A DNA stretch of 64,000 nucleotides from Accumulibacter jenkinsii (GCA_036625225.1 JAZKUF010000001.1:1364001-1428000); one strand, 5' to 3'. Counted from the stretch's first letter, positions 13,240 through 22,775 are shown. Notes: generated from the sequence alone by a model not told the origin. Numbers and translations are program-made.

Positions 13240-16200
13240 TCAGAAACGTTCGAGATCAATATCGATGGCCAGCGAACGGATTTCCTTGACCAGCACGTTG
13301 AACGACTCGGGCATGCCGGCGTCGATCTTGTGGTCTCCCTTGACGATATTCTCGTAAACCTTGGTCCGGCCATTGACGTCGTCGGACTTGACCGTCAGCA
13401 TTTCCTGCAGCACGTACGAAGCGCCGTAGGCTTCGAGCGCCCACACCTCCATTTCGCCGAAGCGCTGACCACCGAACTGCGCCTTGCCGCCCAGCGGTTG
13501 CTGCGTGACCAGCGAGTAGGGGCCGGTCGAACGGGCGTGCATCTTGTCGTCCACCAGGTGGTGCAGCTTCAGCACGTGCATGTAACCCACCGTCACCTGA
13601 CGCTCGAACTGCTCGCCGGTGCGACCATCGTACAGCGTCATCTGCGCCGATGCCGGCATGCCGGCCAGGGCCAGGACCGCCTTGATCTCCGACTCCTTGG
13701 CGCCGTCGAAAACCGGCGTCGCGAACGGCACGCCCGCCTCGAGATTGCCGGCCATTTCGAAGATCTCGCCGTCGCTGAGCTGGTCGAGGTCTTCGGGTTT
13801 GCCGGTGCCGTTGTAGATCTGGTCGAGAAAACCTCGCACCTCGGTCGCCGTCGCCTGCCGACGCAGCAGCTCGCCGATCTTGAAACCGAGGCCCTTGGCG
13901 GCAAGCCCGAGATGGACTTCGAGAATCTGTCCGACGTTCATCCGCGAAGGTACCCCAAGCGGATTGAGGACGATGTCGACCGGCCGGCCATCTGCCATGT
14001 AGGGCATGTCTTCGACCGGCACGATCCGCGACACCACGCCCTTGTTGCCATGGCGCCCGGCCATCTTGTCACCGGCCTGCAGGCGCCGCTTGACAGCGAC
14101 ATAGACCTTGACCATCTTCTGCACGCCCGGCGGCAATTCGTCGCCCTGCGTCAACTTCTTGCGCTTCTCTTCAAAAGCGACATCAAAGCCCTTGCGGGTC
14201 TGCTCGAGGCCTTCGCGCAGCGACTCCAGCTGCTGCGCGACGTCTTCGTCGGCCATCCGGATATCGAACCAGTGGTGCGGGTCGATGCCGTCGAGGTATT
14301 CCTGAATGACCAGCGTCCCCTTGGCCAGCCTTTTCGGTCCGCCATTCGCCGGCTTGCCGACGATCATCCGCTCGGCGCGGGCAAAGGCATCACGTTCGAC
14401 GATCCGCAACTGGTCGGCGAGATCGAGCTTGTAGCTGCGCAGATGATCGTCGATGATCGACTGCGCGCGCTTGTCGTGCTCGATCCCCTCGCGGGTGAAC
14501 ACCTGGACGTCGATCACCGTGCCCGAGATGCCGGACTGGACGCGCAGCGAGGTGTCCTTCACGTCGGACGCCTTCTCGCCGAAGATCGCCCGCAGCAGCT
14601 TTTCTTCCGGGGTGAGCTGGGTCTCGCCTTTCGGCGTCACCTTGCCAACCAGGACGTCACCGGCTTCGACTTCAGCCCCGATGTAGACGATTCCCGATTC
14701 GTCGAGGCGAGACAGTTGCGACTCGCCGAGCGAGGCGATGTCGCGCGTGATTTCTTCCGGACCGAGCTTGGTGTCGCGCGCAACGACCGTCAGTTCCTCG
14801 ATGTGAATCGAGGTGAAGCGATCCTCGGCGACCACCCGCTCCGAGATGAGAATGGAATCCTCGAAGTTGTAGCCGTTCCACGGCATGAAAGCGACCAGCA
14901 TGTTCTGACCGAGGGCCAGTTCGCCCTTGTCGGTCGACGCCCCGTCAGCCACCACGTCGCCGCGGGCGATGTGATCGCCGACCCGCACCAGCGGTCGCTG
15001 GTTGATGTTGGTGTTCTGGTTGGAGCGGGTGTATTTGACCAGGTTGTAGATGTCGACGCCGACTTCGCCCGGACCGGTTTCAGCATCATTGACCCGCACC
15101 ACGACGCGCGAAGCATCGACATAATCGACCAGTCCACCGCGCAAGGCCTGTACTGCAGTCCCCGAGTCCACCGCAACTGTCCGCTCGATGCCGGTGCCGA
15201 CCAGCGGCTTCTCCGGGCGCAGGCAGGGAACCGCCTGGCGCTGCATGTTGGCGCCCATCAGCGCACGGTTGGCGTCGTCGTGTTCGAGGAAGGGAATCAG
15301 CGACGCGGCAACCGAGACGATCTGGCTCGGCGCCACGTCCATGTACTGGACACGCGCCGGTTCGGCGAGAATGGTTTCACCCTTCTCGCGGCAGGTGACC
15401 AGCTGGTCGGACAGGATCCCCGCCTCGCCCAGCTCGGAGTTGGCCTGGGCGATGATGTAGGCCCCCTCTTCGATCGCCGACAGGTACTCGATCTGATCGG
15501 TCACCCGACCCTCGGCGACCTTGCGGTAAGGCGTTTCGAGAAAGCCGTACTCGTTGGTCCGGGCAAACAGCGCGAGGGAGTTGATGAGGCCGATGTTCGG
15601 ACCTTCAGGGGTCTCGATCGGGCAGACCCGGCCATAGTGCGTCGGATGAACGTCGCGCACTTCGAAACCGGCGCGCTCGCGCGTCAGGCCGCCCGGGCCG
15701 AGCGCCGAGACGCGGCGCTTGTGGGTGATCTCGGACAGCGGATTGGTCTGGTCCATGAACTGCGACAACTGGCTGGAGCCGAAGAACTCCCTGACCGCCG
15801 CACTGATCGGTTTGGCGTTGATCAGATCGTGCGGCATCAGGTTGTCCGATTCGGCCTGCGACAGACGCTCCTTGACGGCCCGCTCGACGCGGACCAGCCC
15901 GGCCCGGAACTGATTTTCGGCCAGTTCACCGACCGATCGGACTCGCCGGTTGCCGAGGTGATCGATGTCGTCGATTTCGCCGCGACCATTGCGCAATTCG
16001 ACCAGCAGCTTGATCACCTCGACGATGTCGCGCGGCGACAGGGTGAGCTGCTCGCGCACTTCACCGGCAACGCCCATCTCTTTCAGCTTCTCCATGAGGC
16101 CACTGGCGATTTCATGGTCGAGATTTTCGGCCAACGCCCGGGGACCATGGCCCAATTCGACGAGAATCTGCTCGACCGCCGCCACCGGATGGCCGACCGC

Positions 16201-17523
16201 TTCGTTGATCAGGTTGACGATGCCCTCGCGCTTGGCCGGCGCGTGCTTGACCATCAGCTTGTATTCGACGACGGCCTTGCGCCCGACGCGACGGTTGAAC
16301 TTCATGCGGCCGACCGCCGACAGGTCGTAGCGATCATCGGAGTAGAACAGGCCATTGAAGAGAATTTCGACCGCTTCTTCGGTCGGTGGCTCACCAGGGC
16401 GCATCATGCGGTAGATGGCAATCCGGGCGGCCTGCCGGGACACCGTTTCGTCGGCCCGCAAGGTCTGTGAAATGAAGCCGCCGCGGTCGAGGTCATTGAT
16501 ATAGAGCGTATGCAGCGACTCGACACCGGCCTCGACGAGCTTCGCCAGCAGGCTCTCGGTGATCTCGTCGTTGGCGTTGGCGAGGATCTCGCCGCTGCTC
16601 TGGTCGATGATGTCCTCGCCGATCACCCGACCGACCAGAAAGTCATCCGGCACCGCAACCTGCTTGATCCCGGCCAGGTCGAGTTCGCGAATATGCTTGG
16701 CGGTGATCCGCTTGTCCTTGGCAATGATCAGCTTGCCGGACGGGTCGTTGAAGTCGAAGCGCGCGACCTCGCCACGCAGCCGCTCCGGCACCAGGGCAAA
16801 CTCGATCAGCTGCTTGCCGAGATAGAAGGTATCGAACTCGAAGAACTCGCGCAGGATGCGCTGCGAGCTCAGGCCGATCGCCTTCAGCAGGGTAGTCACC
16901 GGCATCTTGCGGCGACGGTCGACGCGGAAGAAGAGCAGATCCTTGGGATCGAACTCGAAGTCCAGCCACGAGCCACGGTAGGGGATGACCCGGGCCGAAA
17001 AGAGCAGCTTGCCTGAGCTGTGGGTCTTGCCACGGTCGTGTTCGAAGAAGACGCCGGGCGAGCGGTGAAGCTGCGACACGATCACCCGCTCGGTGCCGTT
17101 GATGACGAAGGAACCGGTCGACGTCATCAACGGGATCTCGCCCATATAGACTTCCTGCTCCTTGACTTCCTTGATGGTATCAGGTGCTTCGCGGTCGAGG
17201 ATGATCAGGCGAACCTTCGCCCGCAAGGCCGAGGCAAAGGTCAGTCCCCGCTGCTGGCACTCGGTGACGTCGAAAGCAGGTTCGGAGAGCGTGAAGCTCA
17301 CAAACTCCAGGCGCGCATTGCCACTGTGGCTGACGATCGGGAAAATGGAGGAAAATGCAGCCTGCAATCCCTGATTCTTGCGCTGCGCCACTGGCACGGT
17401 GGCCTGCAGGAAAGCAGAGAAGGACTCGAGCTGAGTCGCCAGCAAGTAGGGAACATCAAGCACGCTGACGCGCTTGGCGAAACTCTTGCGGATACGCTTT
17501 TTCTCGGTGTATGAGTAGGTCAT
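13240..17523 (-). CDS. rpoB: DNA-directed RNA polymerase subunit beta
   Basis: The 1427-residue beta subunit starting MTYSYTEKKRIRKSFAKR. The rifampicin-binding region is readable (FFGSSQLSQFMDQTNPLSE and HKRRVSALGPGGL) with wild-type residues, as are the active-site stretch KMAGRHGNKGVVS and the C-terminal GGKAQFGGQRFGEMEVWALE. The frame stays open upstream to 17835, but that part overlaps the attenuator region and has no homology, so the ATG at 17523 is chosen. It is slightly longer than E. coli RpoB, as in other betaproteobacteria. Confidence 0.98.
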   Translation of the reverse strand: MTYSYTEKKRIRKSFAKRVSVLDVPYLLATQLESFSAFLQATVPVAQRKNQGLQAAFSSIFPIVSHSGNARLEFVSFTLSEPAFDVTECQQRGLTFASALRAKVRLIILDREAPDTIKEVKEQEVYMGEIPLMTSTGSFVINGTERVIVSQLHRSPGVFFEHDRGKTHSSGKLLFSARVIPYRGSWLDFEFDPKDLLFFRVDRRRKMPVTTLLKAIGLSSQRILREFFEFDTFYLGKQLIEFALVPERLRGEVARFDFNDPSGKLIIAKDKRITAKHIRELDLAGIKQVAVPDDFLVGRVIGEDIIDQSSGEILANANDEITESLLAKLVEAGVESLHTLYINDLDRGGFISQTLRADETVSRQAARIAIYRMMRPGEPPTEEAVEILFNGLFYSDDRYDLSAVGRMKFNRRVGRKAVVEYKLMVKHAPAKREGIVNLINEAVGHPVAAVEQILVELGHGPRALAENLDHEIASGLMEKLKEMGVAGEVREQLTLSPRDIVEVIKLLVELRNGRGEIDDIDHLGNRRVRSVGELAENQFRAGLVRVERAVKERLSQAESDNLMPHDLINAKPISAAVREFFGSSQLSQFMDQTNPLSEITHKRRVSALGPGGLTRERAGFEVRDVHPTHYGRVCPIETPEGPNIGLINSLALFARTNEYGFLETPYRKVAEGRVTDQIEYLSAIEEGAYIIAQANSELGEAGILSDQLVTCREKGETILAEPARVQYMDVAPSQIVSVAASLIPFLEHDDANRALMGANMQRQAVPCLRPEKPLVGTGIERTVAVDSGTAVQALRGGLVDYVDASRVVVRVNDAETGPGEVGVDIYNLVKYTRSNQNTNINQRPLVRVGDHIARGDVVADGASTDKGELALGQNMLVAFMPWNGYNFEDSILISERVVAEDRFTSIHIEELTVVARDTKLGPEEITRDIASLGESQLSRLDESGIVYIGAEVEAGDVLVGKVTPKGETQLTPEEKLLRAIFGEKASDVKDTSLRVQSGISGTVIDVQVFTREGIEHDKRAQSIIDDHLRSYKLDLADQLRIVERDAFARAERMIVGKPANGGPKRLAKGTLVIQEYLDGIDPHHWFDIRMADEDVAQQLESLREGLEQTRKGFDVAFEEKRKKLTQGDELPPGVQKMVKVYVAVKRRLQAGDKMAGRHGNKGVVSRIVPVEDMPYMADGRPVDIVLNPLGVPSRMNVGQILEVHLGLAAKGLGFKIGELLRRQATATEVRGFLDQIYNGTGKPEDLDQLSDGEIFEMAGNLEAGVPFATPVFDGAKESEIKAVLALAGMPASAQMTLYDGRTGEQFERQVTVGYMHVLKLHHLVDDKMHARSTGPYSLVTQQPLGGKAQFGGQRFGEMEVWALEAYGASYVLQEMLTVKSDDVNGRTKVYENIVKGDHKIDAGMPESFNVLVKEIRSLAIDIDLERF

Positions 17524-17718
17524 GGTCGCTCCGAACTCAGAAGGCAAATCCTCTAGCGCGCCGGCGGCAATTGCAACCGCCGGCCCGCAACGGACAAACG
17601 CAAGATGACTGGCTGACGAGAAGGCCGAGGCCGGCTCGCGCAACCTTTTCCAGTCGTACTTGCGTTTGCACGCTGCATAACATCGCATCCGCCCGGGGTT
17701 GACGCCAGGCCTTTTCCG

Positions 17719-17759
17719 AAAAAGCAGAAAAGGGCTGACGGCCGCAAGGCCGTCAGCCC
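17719..17759 (-). terminator. Attenuator-like hairpin between rplL and rpoB
   Basis: A perfect 12-bp stem (GGGCTGACGGCC at 17732-17743 and its complement at 17748-17759) with a 4-nt loop is followed on the minus strand by a U-rich tract (TTTTCTGCTTTTT). Position matches the known partial terminator between rplL and rpoB in E. coli, which lowers polymerase-subunit output relative to ribosomal proteins. Confidence 0.75.
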
Positions 17760-17776
17760 AGCTTGCCTGACCGGTC

Positions 17777-18145
17777 CTACTTGATCTCGACCTTTGCTCC
17801 GGCGTCCTCAAGAAGTTTCTTGAGGGCTTCGGCATCGGCTTTCGAAATAGATTCCTTGACCGCCTTCGGTGCGCTATCGACCAGATCCTTCGCTTCCTTC
17901 AGGCCGAGGCCGGTCGCTGCACGAACCACCTTGATCACTTCGACCTTCTTCTCGCCGAAACTCGACAGCATCACCGTAAACTCGGTCTGCTCTTCGACCA
18001 CCGGCGCAGCGGCGCCGCTTGCGGCAACCGCCATCGAAGCGGCCGAAACGCCGAATTTCTCTTCGAAGGCCTTGACCAGACTGTTCAGTTCCATGACCGT
18101 CATCTCACCGACGGCTTCGAGGATGTCTTCTTTGCTAATAGCCAT
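17777..18145 (-). CDS. rplL: 50S ribosomal protein L7/L12
   Basis: A 122-residue stalk protein present in several copies per ribosome that recruits translational GTPases. It has the N-terminal dimerisation helix (MAISKEDILEAVGEMTVMEL), an Ala/Val-rich hinge near residues 38-52, and the C-terminal domain with GLGLKEAKDLVDSAPK. A TTG two codons upstream (18151) is also in frame, but the ATG at 18145 matches the family length and has a GGGAG site. Confidence 0.97.
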   Translation of the reverse strand: MAISKEDILEAVGEMTVMELNSLVKAFEEKFGVSAASMAVAASGAAAPVVEEQTEFTVMLSSFGEKKVEVIKVVRAATGLGLKEAKDLVDSAPKAVKESISKADAEALKKLLEDAGAKVEIK

Positions 18146-18193
18146 AATCAATAAACTCCCAAATCTGAATACTCAAAAAAGCTGACAGCACGC

Positions 18194-18727
18194 TCAGGAA
18201 ACCACTTCTTCACCGGAAACCGCTTCTTCGCCTGGAACCGCTTCTTCACGTGCTTTGGCAAGGGCGGCAAGCGCACAGGCAAAACCGGTCACCGGAGCCT
18301 GCATGATGCCCAGCAACTGGGAGAGCAGTTCGTTGCGGCTCGGAATCGACGCCAGCGCCTGCACTCCCGCCTTGTCCAGAAGTTCACCAGCAAAGCTGCC
18401 GGCCTTCAGAATCAGCTTGTCGTTGGTTTTCGCAAAGTCGTTGAGCACCCTGGCCGCAGCCACCGGGTCATCCGAGATGCTGTAGATCAGCGGTCCCGTC
18501 ATCTGCTCGGCCAGGCTCTCGAAAACGCTGCCCTGCACTGCCCGTCGGACGAGGGTGTTTTTCATCACCCGCAGATAAACCCCCGAGGCGCGCGCCTGTG
18601 CGCGCAGACGGGTCAGGTGTGCCACCGGCAAGCCACTGTACTCAGCCAGAACGATGGTCTGTGCACTAGCCATCCTCGCCGACACCTCGGCGATGACGAC
18701 CTTCTTTTCATCAAGATTAAGACCCAC
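18194..18727 (-). CDS. rplJ: 50S ribosomal protein L10
   Basis: A 177-residue L10, the base of the L7/L12 stalk. The N-terminal domain (MGLNLDEKKVVIAEVSARM) and the RVMKNTLVRRAV segment are typical; the C-terminal tail is Glu/Val-rich and repetitive (EEAVPGEEAVSGEEVVS). It starts with GTG after an AGGAAGG site. L10 bound to L12 is the known repressor of this operon through the leader just upstream. Confidence 0.96.
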   Translation of the reverse strand: MGLNLDEKKVVIAEVSARMASAQTIVLAEYSGLPVAHLTRLRAQARASGVYLRVMKNTLVRRAVQGSVFESLAEQMTGPLIYSISDDPVAAARVLNDFAKTNDKLILKAGSFAGELLDKAGVQALASIPSRNELLSQLLGIMQAPVTGFACALAALAKAREEAVPGEEAVSGEEVVS

Positions 18728-18759
18728 AGGTCCTTCCTCCCATCAAGTCAACAAACAGC

Positions 18760-18776
18760 GCATCCTTAGTGGATGC
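18760..18776 (-). promoter_or_regulatory. Hairpin in the rplJ leader
   Basis: A 6-bp inverted repeat, GCATCC (18760-18765) and GGATGC (18771-18776), with a 5-nt loop lies about 30 nt before the rplJ start codon. It is probably part of the L10 regulatory leader and could control access to the rplJ ribosome binding site. Confidence 0.4.
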
Positions 18777-18849
18777 ACTGCACCCACGGCGACCTTGATC
18801 AGGGATTGCAGCGCAGATCGCAGACCTGTCACCACGCAGTCCTTTTCGG

Positions 18850-18920
18850 AGCGCACCGTCTACGCAGGCAGTTCGCACATTTGGGCCTCCGGCAACCGCC
18901 TTTGGCACCTGCGGTCTTTG
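18850..18920 (-). promoter_or_regulatory. Ribosomal protein L10 leader
   Basis: The minus strand of the rplA-rplJ spacer has the complementary pair GCAGG and CCTGC flanking the bulge-containing segments AGACCGCAGGTG and GTAGACGGTGC, which resemble the kink-turn element bound by the L10-L12 complex in other bacteria. It lies about 120-190 nt before rplJ. The assignment rests on recalled motif similarity and position, not on a covariance search. Confidence 0.6.
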
Positions 18921-19006
18921 ACGATCTGTCGGCCGAACGTCAAACGCCCGGCCGACAGCCCAACAAAGCTCCCGGGTGAACCACAGCCACGTGGCCCACC
19001 GAATTT

Positions 19007-19696
19007 CTACAGGGTCGAAGCATCCACGCGGACACCCGGCCCCATCGTGCTCGACAGGGCGACCCGGCGGACATACTGCCCCTTGGCGGTCGCCGGCTTG
19101 GCCTTGATCAGCGCATCGAGCAGCGCTTTGAGGTTGATTGCCAGGCGGTCGACGTCGAATGACGCGCGGCCGATCGTGCTGTGAATGATGCCACCCTTGT
19201 CGGTACGGTATTGCACCTGTCCGGCCTTCGCATTCTGCACCGCAGTCACCACATCCATCGTCACCGTACCCACCTTGGGATTCGGCATCAGGCCGCGGGG
19301 ACCCAGGATCTGGCCCAGTTGACCGACGACGCGCATCGCGTCGGGGGTGGCGATGACACGATCAAAATTGATGACGCCCGCCTTGATCTCCGCGGCGAGG
19401 TCCTCGAAACCGACGATATCGGCCCCTGCCGCCTTGGCTGCTGCCGCCTTTTCGCCCTGGGCGAAGACGGCAACGCGGATCGTCTTGCCGGTGCCGGCAG
19501 GCAGGACCACCGAACCGCGGACGATCTGATCCGACTTGCGAGGATCGACGCCGAGACAGACGGCGACGTCAATCGATTCGTCGAACTTGGCGCTCGCGTA
19601 TTCCCGCGCCATCTTCAGTGCTTCGCCAACCGCATAGGTCTTGTTGGCGTCGACCTTGCCCTTGAAGGCTTTTTGACGTTTGCTCAGAGCGGCCAT
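19007..19696 (-). CDS. rplA: 50S ribosomal protein L1
   Basis: A 229-residue L1 with MAALSKRQKAFKGKVD at the N-terminus and the RNA-binding segments GTGKTIRVAVFAQGEKA and LMPNPKVGTVTMDV. L1 forms the mobile stalk at the E site and represses the L11 operon in E. coli by binding its own mRNA. The ATG follows the rplK stop after a single base, so the longer in-frame start at 19735 inside rplK is rejected. Confidence 0.97.
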   Translation of the reverse strand: MAALSKRQKAFKGKVDANKTYAVGEALKMAREYASAKFDESIDVAVCLGVDPRKSDQIVRGSVVLPAGTGKTIRVAVFAQGEKAAAAKAAGADIVGFEDLAAEIKAGVINFDRVIATPDAMRVVGQLGQILGPRGLMPNPKVGTVTMDVVTAVQNAKAGQVQYRTDKGGIIHSTIGRASFDVDRLAINLKALLDALIKAKPATAKGQYVRRVALSSTMGPGVRVDASTL

Positions 19697-19697
19697 C

Positions 19698-20129
19698 TCA
19701 GATTCCCTCCACGGTGACGCCCATGGTCCGGGCACTACCGGCGATCGTACGCACGGCGGCGTCCATGTCGGCGGCGGTCAGGTCGGGCATTTTCTGCGTC
19801 GCAATGGCTTCGCACTGCGCCCGGGTCAGCGTACCGACCTTGGCGGTATGCGGCTTGGCGCTTCCCTTGGCAATGCCGATGGCCTTCTTGATGAGCACCG
19901 TCGCCGGCGGCGTCTTCATGATGAAGGTAAAGCTCTTGTCGGCGAAGGCGGTGATCACCACCGGGATCGGCAAGCCGGGCTCGAGGCCTTGCGTCTGCGC
20001 ATTGAAGGACTTGCAGAACTCCATGATGTTGAGACCGCGCTGACCCAGCGCCGGCCCGATCGGCGGAGAAGGATTGGCTTTCCCTGCCGGAACTTGCAGC
20101 TTGATGTAACCAGTGATTTTTTTTGCCAC
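19698..20129 (-). CDS. rplK: 50S ribosomal protein L11
   Basis: A 143-residue L11 (AKKITGYIKLQVPAGKANPSPPIGPALGQRG region at the N-terminus). L11 forms the GTPase-associated centre with 23S rRNA and is needed for RelA activation. It starts with GTG after a GAGGAG site. The TM-type C-terminal MDAAVRTIAGSARTMGVTVEG is conserved. It heads the rplKAJL-rpoBC group, 125 nt after nusG. Confidence 0.97.
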   Translation of the reverse strand: MAKKITGYIKLQVPAGKANPSPPIGPALGQRGLNIMEFCKSFNAQTQGLEPGLPIPVVITAFADKSFTFIMKTPPATVLIKKAIGIAKGSAKPHTAKVGTLTRAQCEAIATQKMPDLTAADMDAAVRTIAGSARTMGVTVEGI

Positions 20130-20254
20130 CGTGCGACTCCTCTAGACGGGTTCAAACGCGCTCGCGAGAGCGCTCCCCAAACGACAAACGCGGCCCGCAA
20201 AGCCGCACCACTGCGGTGCGTCGGAAATCCGCGCACCGCAACTCACTTGCAGAA

Positions 20255-20788
20255 TCAAGCTTTCTCGACCTGGCCAAACTCCAGTTCGACCGGCGTCGGG
20301 CGACCAAAGATCGTCACCGAAACGCGCAGGCGGTTCTTTTCGTAATTGACCTGCTCGACGGCGCCATGGAAATCGGTAAACGGGCCTTCCTTGACGCGAA
20401 CGACCTCTCCCGGCTCGAAAAGAACCTTGGGGCGGGGCTTGTCGACGCCCTCCTGCATCTGCTGCATGATTTTGGCGACCTCTTTTTCGGAGATCGGCGT
20501 CGGCTTGTTGGCAGTGCCGCCCACGAAACCCGTCACCTTTGGCGTACTCTTCACCAGGTGCCAGGAATCGTCATTCATTTCCATTTCCACCAGCACGTAA
20601 CCGGGGAAGAACTTCCGTTCGGAAATGCTCTTCTGGCCCATTTTAAGTTCCACGACCTCCTCCACCGGCACCAGGATTCGACCAAAGGCTTCCTGCATCC
20701 CCTGGCGCTGAATACGCTCGATGAGGGCGCGCTGCACGCTCTTCTCGAATCCGGAATAGGCGTGTACCACGTACCAGCGCATGCTCAT
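20255..20788 (-). CDS. nusG: Transcription termination/antitermination protein NusG
   Basis: A 177-residue NusG with the NGN domain (MRWYVVHAYSGFEKSVQRAL, then FPGYVLVEMEMND about 50-62) and a C-terminal KOW domain (EGPFTDFHGAVEQVNYEKNR). It binds RNA polymerase to raise processivity and couples it to S10 or Rho. Its ATG overlaps the secE stop by four bases, the usual secE-nusG coupling, which fixes the start at 20788 rather than 20827. Confidence 0.97.
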   Translation of the reverse strand: MSMRWYVVHAYSGFEKSVQRALIERIQRQGMQEAFGRILVPVEEVVELKMGQKSISERKFFPGYVLVEMEMNDDSWHLVKSTPKVTGFVGGTANKPTPISEKEVAKIMQQMQEGVDKPRPKVLFEPGEVVRVKEGPFTDFHGAVEQVNYEKNRLRVSVTIFGRPTPVELEFGQVEKA

Positions 20789-21138
20789 AGCTTTCTCCAC
20801 CCAAGAACGAGGTCGTACAGCAGCCACTCAAGGCTCTTGTCGGTCAGCCAGAGAAAGAGGGCCATCACCACCACGAAGGCGAAGACCAGGCCCGTTGTCT
20901 GCATGGTTTCCTTGCGCGACGGCCAGACGACCTTGCGCGCTTCGGCTGTAGACTCCTTGGCAAAGGAGAAGAAACGACGCCCCTGCTCGGTCTGCCAGGC
21001 AACCGCGACAGAGAGGCCGGTGCCCGCCATCACGGCCAGCACCCGCAGGATCATCGCCTGTTCGGCGAGGAGGTAGAAGCCAGCGACGCCGGCCACAAGC
21101 AGCAATACCGCTAACGCAAACTTGAATTTATCGGCCAT
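20785..21138 (-). CDS. secE: Preprotein translocase subunit SecE
   Basis: A 117-residue inner-membrane subunit of SecYEG. Hydrophobic segments lie at about residues 8-24, 28-46 and 85-105, a three-segment form as in gammaproteobacteria. The conserved amphipathic helix and hinge FAKESTAEARKVVWPSRKETMQT stands before the last segment. It is followed directly by nusG and preceded by tRNA-Trp. Confidence 0.95.
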   Translation of the reverse strand: MADKFKFALAVLLLVAGVAGFYLLAEQAMILRVLAVMAGTGLSVAVAWQTEQGRRFFSFAKESTAEARKVVWPSRKETMQTTGLVFAFVVVMALFLWLTDKSLEWLLYDLVLGWRKL

Positions 21139-21161
21139 CTCGTCCGCTTTGGTTACCTATA

Positions 21162-21237
21162 TGGCAGGGGCAGAGGGAATCGAACCCCCAACCTTCGGTT
21201 TTGGAGACCGACGCTCTGCCAGTTGAGCTATGCCCCT
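21162..21237 (-). tRNA. tRNA-Trp (CCA)
   Basis: The acceptor strands AGGGGCA and TGCCCCT pair fully, CCA is encoded, and the anticodon loop CTCCAAA gives anticodon CCA. Length is 76 nt. The tuf/tRNA-Trp/secE order is standard for beta- and gammaproteobacteria. Confidence 0.96.
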
Positions 21238-21292
21238 GCAGCAGAACTGCGACAGTTCCCCAAATGGAGCCGCCGCTGTACCTTTACTGGAC

Positions 21293-22483
21293 CTACTCGA
21301 TGATTTTCGCCACCACGCCGGCGCCGACGGTGCGGCCGCCTTCGCGAATCGCGAAGCGCAGGCCTTCTTCCATGGCAATCGGGGCGATCAGCTTCACCGT
21401 CATCTGCACGTTGTCACCGGGCATCACCATCTCGACGCCTTCCGGCATGGCGATCGCGCCGGTCACGTCGGTGGTGCGGAAGTAGAACTGCGGGCGATAG
21501 TTGTTGAAGAACGGCGTGTGACGCCCCCCTTCCTCTTTCGACAGACAGTAAACCTCTCCCGTGAAGTGCGTGTGCGGCTTGATTGAACCCGGTTTGGCCA
21601 GCACCTGCCCCCGCTCGACGTCGTCACGCTTGGTGCCGCGCAGCAGAACACCGACGTTGTCACCCGCCTGACCCTGATCGAGCAGCTTGCGGAACATCTC
21701 GACGCCGGTGCAGATCGTCTTCACGGTCGGCTTGATGCCAACGATCTCGACTTCCTCGCCAACCTTGACAATGCCGCGCTCGACTCGACCGGTGACCACG
21801 GTGCCCCGCCCGGAGATCGAGAAAACGTCTTCGATCGGCAACAGGAAAGGCTTGTCGATCGCCCGTTGCGGGGTCGGAATGTAGGCGTCGAGCGCATCCG
21901 CGAGCGCCATCACCGACTGTTCGCCGAGCGCACCCGCGTCACCTTCGAGCGCTTTCAGCGCCGAACCCTGGACGATCGGCACGTCGTCGCCGGGGAAGTC
22001 GTACTTCGACAGCAGCTCGCGCACTTCCATGTCAACCAGTTCGAGCAGTTCGGCGTCGTCCACCATGTCGCACTTGTTCAGATAGACGATGATGTACGGT
22101 ACGCCCACCTGCCGCGCCAGCAGGATGTGCTCGCGGGTCTGCGGCATCGGCCCGTCGGCAGCGGAAACCACGAGAATCGCGCCGTCCATCTGCGCCGCGC
22201 CGGTGATCATGTTCTTGATGTAGTCGGCGTGGCCCGGACAATCGACGTGCGCGTAGTGCCGTTTGGCCGTCTCGTACTCGACGTGCGCGGTGTTGATCGT
22301 GATGCCGCGCGCCTTCTCTTCCGGCGCGGCGTCGATCTGATCGTAGGCCTTGGCGACGCCGCCGTATTTCTTCGCCAGAATGGTCGTGATCGCCGCCGTC
22401 AGCGTCGTCTTCCCGTGGTCAACGTGCCCAATCGTGCCCACATTGACGTGCGGCTTCGTGCGTTCAAATTTTCCCTTGGCCAT
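21293..22483 (-). CDS. tuf: Elongation factor Tu (copy 2, tRNA-linked)
   Basis: The second EF-Tu gene, 396 residues, encoding the same protein as the copy at 4460-5650. Comparing the two I find three base differences (near 21362, 21650 and 21821), all silent, while flanking sequence diverges within a few bases outside the coding region. This pattern points to ongoing gene conversion. It follows tRNA-Thr in the usual tRNA-Tyr/Gly/Thr-tuf unit and precedes tRNA-Trp. Confidence 0.98.
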   Translation of the reverse strand: MAKGKFERTKPHVNVGTIGHVDHGKTTLTAAITTILAKKYGGVAKAYDQIDAAPEEKARGITINTAHVEYETAKRHYAHVDCPGHADYIKNMITGAAQMDGAILVVSAADGPMPQTREHILLARQVGVPYIIVYLNKCDMVDDAELLELVDMEVRELLSKYDFPGDDVPIVQGSALKALEGDAGALGEQSVMALADALDAYIPTPQRAIDKPFLLPIEDVFSISGRGTVVTGRVERGIVKVGEEVEIVGIKPTVKTICTGVEMFRKLLDQGQAGDNVGVLLRGTKRDDVERGQVLAKPGSIKPHTHFTGEVYCLSKEEGGRHTPFFNNYRPQFYFRTTDVTGAIAMPEGVEMVMPGDNVQMTVKLIAPIAMEEGLRFAIREGGRTVGAGVVAKIIE

Positions 22484-22536
22484 TACCGGTACCTCAAGAC
22501 GTTAGAAGTTAATGATGAATCAACCGCACCAATCGG

Positions 22537-22611
<75 letters not shown>

Positions 22612-22650
22612 ATCGCTCGACCAGCCTAAAGCAATTCGGCAGCCGCAACC

Positions 22651-22724
22651 TGGAGCGGGTGAAGGGAATCGAACCCTCGTCATAAGCTTGGAAGGCTTCA
22701 GCTCTACCATTGAGCTACACCCGC
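22651..22724 (-). tRNA. tRNA-Gly (TCC)
   Basis: Acceptor GCGGGTG pairs with CACCCGC, CCA is encoded, and the anticodon loop CTTCCAA gives TCC. Length is 74 nt. It sits between the tRNA-Tyr and tRNA-Thr genes. Confidence 0.95.
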
Positions 22725-22775
22725 AAAACCATTACCCGAAGAACGATTTAACCACGTTACCCACATCGGTGCTGG

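Noticed and set aside
17524..17835. N-terminal extension of rpoB by over 100 codons
   Set aside because: It crosses the attenuator hairpin and part of the rplL 3' end and has no RNA polymerase homology; ATG 17523 matches the family start.
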